Source: Terrimonas sp. (GTDB lineage Bacteria; Bacteroidota; Bacteroidia; Chitinophagales; Chitinophagaceae). Taken from it: a stretch of 64,000 bases of DNA. A program made the translations under genes and the position numbers. The stretch is from assembly GCA_016125075.1 (NCBI GenBank), contig WGMO01000003.1, forward strand, positions 124,001 to 188,000, read 5' to 3'. The notes beneath the pieces were generated by a model. The model was not told where the DNA came from and made no database searches. It saw nothing but the letters and a program-made list of their open reading frames with translations. Below are positions 15,565-26,800 of the stretch, piece after piece (within the stretch, counting starts at the first letter, position 1; each line of letters starts with the position of its first letter).

Positions 15565-16410
15565 ATGCCAGATGTGATTCAACTGATTGCTGATAGCGGC
15601 GCCACCAAGACCGAATGGTGTTTGCTGCAGCGAGGCAAAACGAAACCGATCAATACCCAGGGCATCAGTCCATATTTTCAGTCCCCCTCAGAAATTGAAG
15701 AATTATTGAAGCAGGAACTATTGCCCAACATTAAAATGCCTCCCCAACAGATATATTATTATGGTACCGGCCTGGCCAGCACGGAAAATGTAGGGATCAT
15801 CAAAAAAGTATTAAAAAAACTGTTTCCCGGGGCCAAAGTAGCGGCCGACCATGATATGATGGGAGCTGCGAGGGCTCTTTGCGGGCATCAGAAAGGGGTG
15901 GCCTGTATTTTAGGCACAGGTTCCAATTCCTGTTTTTATGATGGGAAAAAGATCATCAAAAACAGGCCGGGACTGGGTTATATATTGGGAGATGAGGGGA
16001 GCGGGGCCTATCTCGGAAAAAAAGTGCTGCAATATTTCTTATATGAAACATTTGATGAAGACCTTCAATACCGGTTTACTTTAAAATATCATACAGACAG
16101 GGCTACCATCCTTGACCATGTGTATAAAAAACCCCTCCCTAACCGTTATCTTGCGGGATTCGCCCTTTTCCTGGCGGAAAACAGGGGACACTATATGGTG
16201 GAAAATATTATTGAAGACGGGTTAAACGACTTTTTCTTTGCGCATCTTCATAAGTACAGGGAAGTGTGGACATCACCGGTCAGTTTTGTGGGAGGGGTGG
16301 CTTATGGTTTTAAGGATGTTTTAGCAGAACTTTGCCGCACCTATCAGTTTGAATCGGGTAAAATATTGAAAAACCCCATGGAAGGATTAATTGAATATCA
16401 CAGACAATAA
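15565..16410 (+). CDS. BadF/BadG-type amino-sugar kinase (MurNAc/GlcNAc kinase, MurK-like)
   Basis: An ASKHA-fold kinase of 281 residues with the phosphate-1 motif DSGATKTEW (10-18), the phosphate-2 motif LGTGSNS (116-122) and the adenosine-region LGDEGSGAYLG (141-151). Family members phosphorylate N-acetylglucosamine or N-acetylmuramic acid at C6. Its start is 8 bases ahead of murQ, whose substrate is MurNAc-6-phosphate, so MurNAc kinase activity is likely, as in the murK-murQ arrangement of Tannerella. That assignment is from context; the sequence alone only shows the kinase family. Confidence 0.88.
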   Translation: MPDVIQLIADSGATKTEWCLLQRGKTKPINTQGISPYFQSPSEIEELLKQELLPNIKMPPQQIYYYGTGLASTENVGIIKKVLKKLFPGAKVAADHDMMGAARALCGHQKGVACILGTGSNSCFYDGKKIIKNRPGLGYILGDEGSGAYLGKKVLQYFLYETFDEDLQYRFTLKYHTDRATILDHVYKKPLPNRYLAGFALFLAENRGHYMVENIIEDGLNDFFFAHLHKYREVWTSPVSFVGGVAYGFKDVLAELCRTYQFESGKILKNPMEGLIEYHRQ

Positions 16411-16418
16411 GCAGGTAT

Positions 16419-17231
16419 ATGTCTTTTGAAAAAATCACCGAACAAACCAGCCCGTACCGCCATCTGGAGAAGATGACGATCGAAGAGATCCTGTTCAATA
16501 TCAATAAAGAAGACAAGACCGTTCCAATGGCGGTGGAGAAAGCGATCCCCCAAATTGAGAAATTGGTGGAGGCCGCTTCCGATAAGATGCTGAGCGGGGG
16601 CAGGCTTTTTTATGTAGGGGCGGGTACCAGCGGCAGGCTGGGCATCGTAGATGCCAGTGAATGCCCGCCTACTTACGGTGTCCCTTATGGTTTGGTAGTG
16701 GCGGTTATTGCCGGAGGAGACAAGGCTATTACCACTGCCGTTGAGTTTGCAGAGGACAGCCGGGAAGAAGGATGGAAAGACCTGTTAAAAAACAATATCA
16801 ATGATAAGGATTTTGTGATCGGAATTGCCGCCAGCGGCACCACTCCCTATGTGATTGGAGCGCTGGAAGCCTGCCGGCAAAGAAATATCCTTACCGCCTG
16901 TATCACCAATAACCCGGGTTCCCCGCTTACCCGTGTGGCCGATTACCCGGTTGAAGTGGAAGTGGGCCCTGAATTTGTGACCGGTAGTACCCGCATGAAA
17001 AGCGGCACCTCCCAGAAACTGGTATTGAATATGATATCCACGGCCATCATGATCCAGTTAGGAAGGGTGGAAGATAATAAAATGGTAAATATGCAGCTGA
17101 GCAATGAGAAACTGGTGGACAGGGGGACTAAAATGGTTATGGAGCGCCTCCGGCTCAACGATTATGAAAAAGCAAAAGAACTTTTGCTGAAATATGGCAG
17201 CGTAAGAAAAGCGGTTGAAAGTTATGCATGA
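16419..17231 (+). CDS. murQ: N-acetylmuramic acid 6-phosphate etherase
   Basis: Cleaves the lactyl ether of MurNAc-6-phosphate to give GlcNAc-6-phosphate, a step of peptidoglycan recycling. The SIS domain shows YVGAGTSGRLGIVDASECPPTYG, with the catalytic Glu of ASECPP at about residue 81, and a later GSTRMKSGTSQKLVLNM motif. Length of 270 residues is slightly short compared with about 300 for enteric MurQ but complete. It is tightly linked to the upstream kinase (8-base gap) and overlaps the next gene by 8 bases. Confidence 0.96.
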   Translation: MSFEKITEQTSPYRHLEKMTIEEILFNINKEDKTVPMAVEKAIPQIEKLVEAASDKMLSGGRLFYVGAGTSGRLGIVDASECPPTYGVPYGLVVAVIAGGDKAITTAVEFAEDSREEGWKDLLKNNINDKDFVIGIAASGTTPYVIGALEACRQRNILTACITNNPGSPLTRVADYPVEVEVGPEFVTGSTRMKSGTSQKLVLNMISTAIMIQLGRVEDNKMVNMQLSNEKLVDRGTKMVMERLRLNDYEKAKELLLKYGSVRKAVESYA

Positions 17232-17793
17232 GATTGAACCTTTTTACAACTGGCGGCATATATATATCAGTGAGGAGGACAGCCGTTCTCCCTTCTTTGG
17301 CCGGCAGTATTCTGAATTCGAATATTCCCTTTCTGTCTATAATTATTATATCCATCCGCAATGGGATGATTTCGGGAGCAGGACCCTCTATATGAAAGTG
17401 CTGATGGCCGATTATACCGAGAATTATGCAATTATCGAACTAATCGGGGAATGGAACGATGCTATCGAAAACGATATCATGACGCTGAAAAGGGATGTGA
17501 TCGATGATTTTATCGTTCAGGGTATTTCCAAATTTATCCTGATCACCGAAAACGTCCTTAATTTTCACAGCAGCGACAGGGATTATTACCAGGAATGGTA
17601 CGAAGAGTCGGAAGAGAACCGGGGATGGGTCGCCATCCTGAACATGCCCGAGGCCACCCAGTATGATTTTCGGAAAGCAAAACTTGATCATTATGTGGAA
17701 ATGATGGAACTGCCCGAATGGAGGGTGTATAAACCCTTCCATCTTTTTAAGAAAATTGATGCAGAACTTACCTCTCGGCTATCGCATGGATGA
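17224..17793 (+). CDS. Conserved protein of unknown function in the murQ operon
   Basis: I do not recognise a family. The ATG at 17224 overlaps the murQ stop by 8 bases, giving about 189 residues with no signal peptide or membrane segment, so a cytoplasmic location is expected. It is acidic and rich in aromatic residues (MHEIEPFYNWRHIYISEEDS; RDYYQEWYEESEENRGW). The overlap indicates translational coupling with murQ, which could mean a role in sugar recycling, but adjacency is the only evidence. Confidence 0.75.
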   Translation: MHEIEPFYNWRHIYISEEDSRSPFFGRQYSEFEYSLSVYNYYIHPQWDDFGSRTLYMKVLMADYTENYAIIELIGEWNDAIENDIMTLKRDVIDDFIVQGISKFILITENVLNFHSSDRDYYQEWYEESEENRGWVAILNMPEATQYDFRKAKLDHYVEMMELPEWRVYKPFHLFKKIDAELTSRLSHG

Positions 17794-17841
17794 TATTCGT
17801 CATATTTTGATTTTTTTATAACAATATTGGCTACCGGTTGT

Positions 17842-17849
17842 TATTTTTG
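17842..17849 (+). promoter_or_regulatory. Bacteroidota -7 element before sdhC
   Basis: TATTTTTG fits TAnnTTTG and ends 38 bases upstream of the sdhC ATG. A -33 element at the normal spacing is not clear. Confidence 0.45.
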
Positions 17850-17887
17850 CAACCAAACTTATACTCCTACCTCAATTAATCTGATTT

Positions 17888-18601
17888 ATGAATTGGTCTT
17901 CGATATTATCATCTTCGATCGGGAAAAAAATTGTGATGGCAGTGACCGGGTTGTTTTTGATCTCTTTTTTGCTGGTGCACATGGGGGTCAATGCCTGTAT
18001 ATTCAAAGACCTTTTTGACCCTACCGATAACGGTGATATGTTTAACCGGGCTGCCGATTATATGGGTAAGACCGCTCTGATCCGTATCATGGAAGTAGTG
18101 TTGTTTGCAGGTTTTTTTGTGCATATTATCCAGGGTCTGATCCTGGAATGGGAGAACCGCAACAAAAGAAAGAAAGGATATGCCGTGAACCTCGGCAATA
18201 AAGGCAGCAAATGGTATAGCCGCAGCATGGGATTACTGGGTACCATCCTCTTATTATTCCTGATCCTGCACTGGTGGCATTTCTGGATTCCTTCCAGGTT
18301 TACCCATGCAGGACTGGAGAATCCCATTCTCCTTTCTAACAATAGGGTATCGCATGATATGTTTAAACTGATGACCGTTACCTTCAGCGAATGGTGGGTG
18401 GTGGTGGTCTATGTACTGGCCTGTATTTCTTTGGCCTACCATCTCCTGCATGGTTTCCAGAGCGCTTTCAGGACCCTGGGTCTCAGCAATACCCGTTATA
18501 TCAAACTGATTAATGCACTGGGTGTTGCATATTCCGTAATTGTGCCCCTGGTTTTTGCCCTGATGCCCATCAGCATGAAAATGGGCTGGGTAGGATTTTA
18601 A
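17888..18601 (+). CDS. sdhC: Succinate dehydrogenase cytochrome b subunit
   Basis: Membrane anchor of the succinate:quinone oxidoreductase (complex II). It is a 237-residue protein of the single-subunit b558 type with five hydrophobic segments, and histidines in or near them that could ligate haem (FLLVHMGVNA, GFFVHIIQGL, LILHWWHFW, AYHLLHGFQSA). This larger form, without a separate SdhD, is typical of Bacteroidota. It heads the sdhCAB operon, 101 bases before sdhA. Confidence 0.95.
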   Translation: MNWSSILSSSIGKKIVMAVTGLFLISFLLVHMGVNACIFKDLFDPTDNGDMFNRAADYMGKTALIRIMEVVLFAGFFVHIIQGLILEWENRNKRKKGYAVNLGNKGSKWYSRSMGLLGTILLLFLILHWWHFWIPSRFTHAGLENPILLSNNRVSHDMFKLMTVTFSEWWVVVVYVLACISLAYHLLHGFQSAFRTLGLSNTRYIKLINALGVAYSVIVPLVFALMPISMKMGWVGF

Positions 18602-18702
18602 GATGATAAATGTTCCAACAGTTGAATGGAGCGTCGCAACAATTGTTGAACAGAATGGCGAAAGCCTGATAACAAAAAATAATTTTGATACAAATTTTGG
18701 AT

Positions 18703-20676
18703 ATGCTTAATTCAAAAACTCCTGCCGGACCTTTAGACCAGAAGTGGACAGACTATAAAGGACATGTGAAACTGGTGAATCCCGCCAATAAACGAAAACT
18801 GGAAGTGGTGATCATTGGAACCGGTCTTGCCGGTGCTTCTGCTGCTGCATCCCTGGGTGAGCTGGGATACAAGGTAAAAGCATTCTGTTTCCAGGACAGT
18901 CCGAGGCGTGCGCATTCGATTGCCGCACAGGGAGGGATCAATGCAGCCAAGAATTACCAGAACGACGGCGATAGTGTTTTCCGTCTCTTTTATGATACGA
19001 TCAAAGGAGGCGATTACCGTGCCCGGGAATCCAATGTTCACCGGCTTGCCGAAGTAAGTTCGAATATCATTGATCAGTGTGTGGCACAGGGTGTGCCCTT
19101 TGCGCGGGAATATGGCGGATTGCTGAGTAACCGTTCCTTTGGGGGTACCCAGGTACAAAGAACATTTTATGCCGCCGGCCAAACCGGACAGCAATTACTG
19201 ATAGGTGCTTACCAGGCGCTGGAAAGACAGGTAGCTCTGGGAAATGTTGAAATGTATAACCGTCATGAAATGCTGGATGTGGTGGTGATCGACGGTAAAG
19301 CCAGGGGTATTATTGCCAGGGACCTGGTGAGCGGCAAACTGGAGCGGCATTTCGGGCATGCGGTATTGTTATGCAGTGGCGGCTATGGCAATGTATTTTA
19401 TTTGTCCACGAATGCAATGGGGAGTAATGTAACTGCAGCGTGGAAAGCACATAAGAAGGGAGCCTATTTTGGCAATCCCTGTTTTACACAGATTCACCCC
19501 ACCTGTATACCAGTTTCAGGTGATCACCAGAGCAAACTCACCCTGATGTCAGAATCTTTGAGGAATGATGGAAGGATTTGGGTGCCGAAAAAACAGGGGG
19601 ATAACAGGAAGCCAGGAGAAATTCCTGAGGAGGAAAGAGATTATTACCTTGAAAGGAGGTATCCCGCATTTGGCAACCTCGTTCCCAGGGATGTTGCCTC
19701 CAGGGCGGCCAAAGAGCGCTGTGATGCGGGTTATGGGGTAGGCTCTTCCAAACAGGCAGTGTACCTCGATTATGCTGATGCCATCAAACGTTATGGTCAT
19801 ATCGAAGCGGGAAAGCAGGGTATGCATGAAGCGGATGAGGCCACCGTGATCCGGTTGGGAAAAGAAGTGGTGAAAGAAAAATACGGGAACCTCTTTGACA
19901 TGTATGAAAAGATAACCGGCGAAAATCCCTATGAAGTACCCATGCGGATCTATCCGGCCGTACATTATACTATGGGAGGCATCTGGGTTGATTATGAACT
20001 GATGACTACCGTGCCGGGTCTTTATGCCCTTGGGGAAGCCAATTTCTCCGACCACGGCGCCAATCGTTTGGGGGCTTCTGCCCTGATGCAGGGATTGGCC
20101 GACGGATATTTTATCATTCCGTATACCCTTGGCAGTTATTTGTCGGATGATATTCGCACGGCTTCCATTCCAACCACAGATCCTGCATTTGAAGCAGCCG
20201 AAAAGGCTGTGCAGGAAAGGATCCAAACGCTGATGAATATCAAAGGAACCCAGACCGTGGAAAGTTTTCACAAACGCCTGGGTAGGATCATGTGGGATAA
20301 ATGCGGAATGGCAAGGAATGCGGAGGGATTGAAACAGGCCATTGCAGAAATTCAACAATTGAAAAAAGAATTTTGGAGCGATGTCAGGATTCCGGGAGCG
20401 ATCGATGAAATGAATCCCGAACTGGATAAGGCCAACCGGGTGGCTGATTTTATTGAATTAGGGGAATTGATGTGTATTGATGCCCTTGACCGTAAGGAGA
20501 GTTGTGGTGGCCACTTCCGCGAGGAAAGCCAGACCGAGGAAGGGGAAGCCAAACGGGATGATGTAAACTTCGCTTATGTTTCTGCCTGGGAATATAAAGG
20601 AGAACATCAATGGCAATTGCATAAGGAAGAACTGGAATTTGAAGTGGCAAAACCCACGCAGCGTTCCTATAAATAA
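18703..20676 (+). CDS. sdhA: Succinate dehydrogenase flavoprotein subunit
   Basis: FAD-containing catalytic subunit that oxidises succinate to fumarate (or works in reverse). The ATG at 18703 is preferred over a TTG 18 bases upstream. Motifs: the dinucleotide-binding [21 protein letters not shown] near the N-terminus, the flavin-attachment histidine in [13 protein letters not shown], and later the substrate-site stretch [11 protein letters not shown] and [16 protein letters not shown]. Length is about 657 residues, as in the Bacteroidota/Wolinella-like group. It lies between sdhC and sdhB (35-base gap). Confidence 0.97.
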   Translation: MLNSKTPAGPLDQKWTDYKGHVKLVNPANKRKLEVVIIGTGLAGASAAASLGELGYKVKAFCFQDSPRRAHSIAAQGGINAAKNYQNDGDSVFRLFYDTIKGGDYRARESNVHRLAEVSSNIIDQCVAQGVPFAREYGGLLSNRSFGGTQVQRTFYAAGQTGQQLLIGAYQALERQVALGNVEMYNRHEMLDVVVIDGKARGIIARDLVSGKLERHFGHAVLLCSGGYGNVFYLSTNAMGSNVTAAWKAHKKGAYFGNPCFTQIHPTCIPVSGDHQSKLTLMSESLRNDGRIWVPKKQGDNRKPGEIPEEERDYYLERRYPAFGNLVPRDVASRAAKERCDAGYGVGSSKQAVYLDYADAIKRYGHIEAGKQGMHEADEATVIRLGKEVVKEKYGNLFDMYEKITGENPYEVPMRIYPAVHYTMGGIWVDYELMTTVPGLYALGEANFSDHGANRLGASALMQGLADGYFIIPYTLGSYLSDDIRTASIPTTDPAFEAAEKAVQERIQTLMNIKGTQTVESFHKRLGRIMWDKCGMARNAEGLKQAIAEIQQLKKEFWSDVRIPGAIDEMNPELDKANRVADFIELGELMCIDALDRKESCGGHFREESQTEEGEAKRDDVNFAYVSAWEYKGEHQWQLHKEELEFEVAKPTQRSYK

Positions 20677-20711
20677 TTGAACCTTTTTTGAAAAGCATTT
20701 GAATAGCGTTT

Positions 20712-21476
20712 ATGGAACATAAGAATATCAATCTTACACTGAAAGTCTGGAAACAGAAAAATGGCCAGTCACAGGGCCGCTTTGAAACTTATTTGGTGAA
20801 TGATATTTCAACGGAAATGTCATTCCTGGAAATGTTTGATGTGCTCAATGAAAGGCTAATCAAAGAAGGTAAGGAGCCTATTGCTTTTGATCATGATTGC
20901 CGGGAGGGTATTTGTGGTATGTGTTCGATGTATATCAATGGCCGGCCCCATGGCCCCTGGGAAGGGACCACCACCTGTCAATTGCATATGCGCGCATTTA
21001 AAGATGGGGAAACCATAGTTGTGGAACCCTGGCGGGCCAATGCCTTTCCCGTACTCAAGGACCTGATGGTGGATCGGTCTTCTTTTGACCGGATCATCCA
21101 GGCGGGTGGTTTTATTTCTGTCAACACCGGAAATGCGGTTGATGCCAATGCCATGCCGGTTGAAAAGGATAAAGCGGATGCATCATTTGCAGCAGCTGCC
21201 TGTATCGGTTGCGGCGCCTGCGTTGCAGCCTGTAAAAACAGTTCTGCCATGCTTTTTCTTTCTGCCAAAGTCACACACCTGGCCTTATTGCCCCAGGGCT
21301 CTCCTGAAAGAAAGACCAGGGCCCTGAATATGATCGCCCAGATGGATAAGGAAGGTTTTGGTGCCTGCACGAATACCGGGGCCTGTGAAGCGGTATGCCC
21401 CAAGGAAATTTCAATCACCAACATTGCCCGGCTCAACCAGGAATACCTGTATGCCGGTTTGACGGCTGATAAATAA
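20712..21476 (+). CDS. sdhB: Succinate dehydrogenase iron-sulfur subunit
   Basis: Electron-transfer subunit linking the flavin to the quinone site. The N-terminal ferredoxin domain carries [11 protein letters not shown] for the [2Fe-2S] centre. The C-terminal domain carries [13 protein letters not shown] ([4Fe-4S]) and [13 protein letters not shown] (the 3Fe-4S/second-cluster group). The 254-residue length is normal. It ends the sdhCAB operon, and a terminator hairpin follows 22 bases after the stop. Confidence 0.97.
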   Translation: MEHKNINLTLKVWKQKNGQSQGRFETYLVNDISTEMSFLEMFDVLNERLIKEGKEPIAFDHDCREGICGMCSMYINGRPHGPWEGTTTCQLHMRAFKDGETIVVEPWRANAFPVLKDLMVDRSSFDRIIQAGGFISVNTGNAVDANAMPVEKDKADASFAAAACIGCGACVAACKNSSAMLFLSAKVTHLALLPQGSPERKTRALNMIAQMDKEGFGACTNTGACEAVCPKEISITNIARLNQEYLYAGLTADK

Positions 21477-21498
21477 TTGTTGGTAGAAGTTTCGATCC

Positions 21499-21523
21499 AG
21501 CCCTTCCATCAGAGGGCTTTTTT
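21499..21523 (+). terminator. Rho-independent terminator of sdhCAB
   Basis: AGCCCT (21499-21504) pairs with AGGGCT (21513-21518) across an 8-base loop and runs directly into six T. The stem is short but the T-run is good and the position fits. Confidence 0.75.
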
Positions 21524-21561
21524 GTTTCCGGACCCTTCCTGTAAATATTAAAACAGTCATC

Positions 21562-23721
21562 ATGAATATCAAATACCTTTTACCGGCTGCAACCCTTATT
21601 TTTTTATCATGTAACAACCCGTCAAGCGTGAAAAGAACAAATTATCAATGGCCGGTGGGGGTGCAAGCTCCTGTTGCCAAAAAGATCGATACGGCCCTGG
21701 TGGCCCATGGCGATACCCGCCACGATGAGTATTATTGGATGAATGCTTTTTTTAAAAAAGGCCCCAAGAGTGATGAAGTGGTAAAATACCTTACCGAAGA
21801 AAATAATTACCTCGACACGATGATGTCGGGTACAAAAAAATTACAGGAAGATCTATTTGCAGAAATGAAGGGGAGGATCCAGGAAAAAGACGAATCTGTT
21901 CCCGCCTACCAGAACGGTTATTTTTATTATTCAAGAACCGAGGAAGGAAAACAATATTTCAAATATTGCCGGAAGAAAGGGAGTTTGGATGCACCGGAAG
22001 AGATCCTGCTGGATGCGGATAAGATGGCCGAGGGCCATGGCTATTTTTCAGCCAGGGGGTTCAGTATCAGCCCGGATAATAAGCTGATGGCTTTTGGGGT
22101 CGATACTGTTTCCAGGAGACAATATGTAATACTTGTCAAAAACCTCGAAACAGGAGAACTCCTGGTAGATCAGATCACCAATACGGGAGGAACGGCTGTT
22201 TGGGCCAACGATAACAAAACGTTTTTTTATACCTATAACAACCCGGAAACACTTTTATCGGAAAAGATACAAAGACATGTGCTGGGTAAACCCGTCACCG
22301 ACGACAAGGTTGTGTACCAGGAAAAAGACCCCTCCAACTATATCGGGGTGGGCAAGACCCGTTCCCGGAAATATATCACCATCTATTCCGGGGGAACACT
22401 TTCCTCCGAAATTCGGTTGTTGAATGCCGACAATCCCGATGGGGAATTTGCCCTCTTCCAGCCCCGGATGAAAGAAGTGTTGTATAATGTTGATCACTGG
22501 GGAGACCGATTCCTGGTAACGACCAACTGGAATGCCCGGAATTTCAAATTGATGGAAACGCCGGAACTGAAAACGGGCAGTGAGCACTGGAAAGATGTTA
22601 TCCCGCACAGGGAGCATGTACTGCTGGAAGGAGTAACCGTATTTAAAGATTTCTGGGTGATCACCGAAAGGGAAGAAGGACTGCTGAAGATTCGGGTTCG
22701 CGATATGACGACGGGCAATGAACATTATCTTGATTTCGGGGAACCCGCCTATGCCGCCTATGTGGGGGATAACCGGGAATACGAGTCCGGTACCCTGCGG
22801 TATAATTATACCTCACTGACTACACCTAATTCAGTATATGATTATGACATGAAGGCAAAAACCAAACAACTGAAAAAGGAACAGGTTGTTTTAGGCGGGT
22901 TTGATAAAAATGAGTATGTGACCGAAAGGGTCTATGCCACGGCAAGGGATGGCGTAAAAGTGCCGGTTTCCATCGTCTATAAAAAAGGGTTTAAGAAAGA
23001 TGGCGGGTCTCCTTTGCTGCTCTATGGTTATGGTTCCTATGGTGCAAGCATGGATGCCAGTTTCAGCAGCAGCCGGCTCAGCCTTCTGAACAGGGGTTTT
23101 GTGTATGCCATTGCGCATATTCGTGGTGGCCAGGAAATGGGAAGACAGTGGTATGAGGATGGGAAGATGATGAAAAAGAATAACACTTTTAATGATTTTA
23201 TTGATTGCGGACGTTACCTTATCGATCAGCAGTATACGGCAAAAGGACATCTGTACGCCCAGGGTGGTAGTGCAGGGGGGTTATTGATGGGGGCGGTCAC
23301 CAATATGGCACCGGATCTCTGGAATGGAGTGATTGCGCAGGTTCCTTTTGTCGACGTGGTGACTACTATGTCTGATGTTTCCATCCCTTTAACCACTAAT
23401 GAATTCGATGAGTGGGGCAACCCTATCACCAACCAGGAGCAATACCTGTATATGAAATCTTACTCGCCTTACGATAATGTAGAAAAAAAGGATTACCCGA
23501 ACCTGCTGGTATTAACCGGTCTGCATGATTCACAGGTGCAGTATTTTGAACCCGCAAAATGGGTAGCGCGTTTAAGAGCCATGAAGACCGATGATCATTT
23601 ATTGTTGTTGAAAACGAATATGAAAGCAGGTCATGGCGGCGCTTCAGGTCGCTTTGATTACCTGAAGGATGTGGCCCTGGAATATGCTTTCCTGATGGCA
23701 TTGGAAGGAATTCCGGAATAA
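21562..23721 (+). CDS. S9 family peptidase, oligopeptidase B type, lipoprotein
   Basis: A 719-residue prolyl-oligopeptidase-family serine protease. An N-terminal lipobox (LIFLSC) predicts an envelope lipoprotein, unlike enteric oligopeptidase B, which is cytoplasmic. The central part (about 75-430) is the beta-propeller; the C-terminal alpha/beta-hydrolase domain carries the triad S570 (QGGSAGG), D656 (GLHDSQVQ) and H691 (AGHGGASGR). It would cut short peptides, after basic residues if oligopeptidase-B specificity holds. A strong terminator follows. Confidence 0.92.
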   Translation: MNIKYLLPAATLIFLSCNNPSSVKRTNYQWPVGVQAPVAKKIDTALVAHGDTRHDEYYWMNAFFKKGPKSDEVVKYLTEENNYLDTMMSGTKKLQEDLFAEMKGRIQEKDESVPAYQNGYFYYSRTEEGKQYFKYCRKKGSLDAPEEILLDADKMAEGHGYFSARGFSISPDNKLMAFGVDTVSRRQYVILVKNLETGELLVDQITNTGGTAVWANDNKTFFYTYNNPETLLSEKIQRHVLGKPVTDDKVVYQEKDPSNYIGVGKTRSRKYITIYSGGTLSSEIRLLNADNPDGEFALFQPRMKEVLYNVDHWGDRFLVTTNWNARNFKLMETPELKTGSEHWKDVIPHREHVLLEGVTVFKDFWVITEREEGLLKIRVRDMTTGNEHYLDFGEPAYAAYVGDNREYESGTLRYNYTSLTTPNSVYDYDMKAKTKQLKKEQVVLGGFDKNEYVTERVYATARDGVKVPVSIVYKKGFKKDGGSPLLLYGYGSYGASMDASFSSSRLSLLNRGFVYAIAHIRGGQEMGRQWYEDGKMMKKNNTFNDFIDCGRYLIDQQYTAKGHLYAQGGSAGGLLMGAVTNMAPDLWNGVIAQVPFVDVVTTMSDVSIPLTTNEFDEWGNPITNQEQYLYMKSYSPYDNVEKKDYPNLLVLTGLHDSQVQYFEPAKWVARLRAMKTDDHLLLLKTNMKAGHGGASGRFDYLKDVALEYAFLMALEGIPE

Positions 23722-23740
23722 CCTATTTTCTTTCCGTCCA

Positions 23741-23771
23741 ATAAAGGGAGGCATTGCCTCCCTTTATTTTT
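23741..23771 (+). terminator. Rho-independent terminator after S9 peptidase
   Basis: A perfect 12-bp stem (23741-23752 with 23756-23767), 3-base loop, then a T-run. Confidence 0.92.
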
Positions 23772-23847
23772 GTTTGAAAATCAATGAAGATGAACGTTTT
23801 ACGCAATAAAATCCAGAAATTTACGCTTAACTTAAAAATAGCTGCTT

Positions 23848-26800
23848 TTGCATCTGAAACGGCTTATATTTTATCTTTTTATCCTATGGTTTGGTATTCA
23901 GGAATCAAGTGCACAGTTTCCTGGTGGAAAACCCGGGTCAGCATCCAACCTGCATGTAAAAAAACTGCCTGTTGTGGCAGATACCCTGTTGATAGATACC
24001 CTTAGCCTCATTCCCGGCACTGTGTCGGTGGAACAAATACCCCCCGCAGATTTTTCAATCGATTTTCTGAATGGTTTATTGATATGGACAAAGCGGCCGG
24101 CAGCAGACAGTATTGTCATCCGGTACCGGACCTTTCCGGTCAAACTAAACGCGGTAACACAAAGACTAAATTTTGACAGTGTTTCCTACAAATTCTATTA
24201 TGAACCAAAAGTCTTCCGGTATGGGAATGAAACGGCCGATAAAGGGGTCTTTGATTTTGGCAATATCCAATATAACGGGAGTTTCGGAAGGGGGATCTCT
24301 TTTGGGAATAACCAGGATGCAGTAGTCAATTCCAACCTCAACCTCACCCTGAACGGCATGCTGGGCGATAGTATTGAGATCAATGCTGCCATTACTGACA
24401 ATAACCTCCCCATTCAACCTGATGGCACGACGCAGCAGCTCAATGAATTTGACCAGGTATATCTTCAGTTTAAAAGAAAGAACTGGCAGTTAAGCCTGGG
24501 CGATATTGATATCCGTCAAAATAAAAGTTATTTCCTGAATTTCTACAAACGTTTACAGGGGGTGTCTTTCCAGACGCAGAACGCAGTGTCCAAAAAAGTG
24601 AATGCCAACACCCTTGTGAGTGGTTCCATTGCCAAGGGAAAGTTCACAAGGAATATTTTCCAGGGCCTGGAAGGTAACCAGGGGCCTTATCGGTTAACGG
24701 GAGCCAATAACGAATTTTTCTTTATCATTCTTGCCGGAACGGAGCGGGTCTTTATAGATGGACAGTTGCTGCAGCGGGGAGAGGACCAGGATTATGTGAT
24801 CAATTACAACACTGCAGAACTGACCTTTACCCCTAAGCGGATGATCACCAAAGACTCAAGGATACAGGTTGAGTTTGAATATGCCGACCGGAATTACCTG
24901 AATGCCAATCTTTATATTTCCCAGGAATTCGATATCAATCAAAAACTGAAAATAAGTCTGGGCGTCTTTAATAACAGCGATGCTAAGAACTCCCAGATCA
25001 ACCAGATCCTGAATACGGATCAGAAATTTTTCCTTTCCACGATAGGCGACAGCATTCAAAAGGCCCTGTATCCATCAGCGATCTATGACACCGCTTTTGA
25101 TGCCGGGAAAATTCTCTATGAAAAAATTTATTATAACAATGGAGCCGATTCACTCTACCAGTATTCAGTTGACCCTGCACTGGCTAAATATAATTTGTCC
25201 TTTATCGATGTTGGACAGGGTAACGGTAATTATGTTCCGGATTTTAATGGCGCCAATGGTAAAGTGTATAAATTCATCGCACCGGTTGCTGGTGTCAGGC
25301 AGGGGAATTATGAACCGGTCATCATTTTGGTGACACCCAAGAAACAGCAGATTGTCAACCTGGGAGTTGATTACACTGTCAATAAGCATACCAGCATCAA
25401 GACCGAGTGGGCACTCAGTAATTATGACGCCAACACTTTTTCGCAGAAGAACAACGGGGATGACAAGGGGATTGCCCTTCGGCTGCAACTGAATAATACC
25501 AGGGCATTGAAACCCGGTTCGAAAAAGAACCTGCAACTGGCAACCGGGCTTGATTATGAATATGTGCAAAAAAAATTCAAACCCCTTGAAAGGCTCAGGA
25601 ATGTTGAATTTTCAAGGGACTGGGGTCTTCCGTATCAGCCAATGCCTGTGGATGAACAGATCCTGAAAGCCACGGCCAGGCTGCAGGATGGAAGCGGCCA
25701 TTCGTTGGATTACCGTTTTACAAATTATCACAGGAGTGATAATTACAACGGATTTCAGCAATCCATCGAACACGTTATCAATGCCAATGGCTGGGTGGTC
25801 AATAACCGGTTTGTGATTACCAGTTTCAATGCTGCCGCTGACAAGGGAACTTATATTCGGCCCGTGATCGATATCAGCCGCCAGTTGAAGAAGATGGGGG
25901 ACTGGCGACTGGGGGTTAACTATGCCGTTGAAAATAATGCGGCGAGGAATAAAGTAACAGACACCCTTACGCCACTTAGCTTTTCTTTCGACAGTTATTC
26001 CTTTTATCTGCGGTCTTCAGAACGGAAAAAGAACAAATACGGGATCACCTTTTTTTCGCGATCGGATAAGTATGTTTCCGGGAAAGATTTTATCAGGGGC
26101 GACAGAAGTTATAATGTGAACCTGCAGACAGAATTACGTGCCAATGAAAAGCACCAGGTTATCTTTAATACGACGTACCGTAAACTGAAAGTGCTCGACC
26201 CCATTTCTCCCCAGAAGGATGATGAAACGATACTGGGAAGGGTCAAATATGAGGTCAACAACGAATGGCGCGGCCTTTTATCCGGTTTTGTACTGTATGA
26301 ACTGGGAACAGGCCAGGAACAGAAACGTGATTTTGCCTATCTCGAAGTACCTGCCGGCCAGGGTGAATATACCTGGAATGATTATAATGGTGATGGCGTT
26401 CAGCAATTAAATGAGTTTGAAGTGGCATTGTTTTCCGACCAGGCAAAATTTATCCGCATATTTACCCCAACCAACCAGTTTGTGAAATCCAACTATATCA
26501 CTTTCAACTATGACATCAGGCTTTCCCCCTCTTCCGTCATGAAAAAACAGGGGCTGAAAGGTTTTAAAAAATTAATATCCAAAACAGGACTTCATTCCTC
26601 CTTCCAGGTCAGTAATAAATCTATTGCCAAGAACGGGTATGAGTTAAACCCGGTAAAACTCGCCCTTAGCGATACTTCGCTCATCACTCTCGGATCCGTT
26701 TTTTCCAACACTTTTACCTTTAACCGGCTGAGCAGCCGATGGGGATTTGATATTACCAGTATTGTCAGAAGCGATAAAGCGTTGTTGACCTATGGTTATG

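Noticed and set aside
19549..20358. Antisense frame of 269 codons over sdhA
   Set aside because: sdhA is certain; the antisense frame has no family match or start context.
23784..24005. ATG frame at 23784 as a separate small gene
   Set aside because: It overlaps the barrel gene in another frame and has no family features; kept only as a possible sign of a frameshift.
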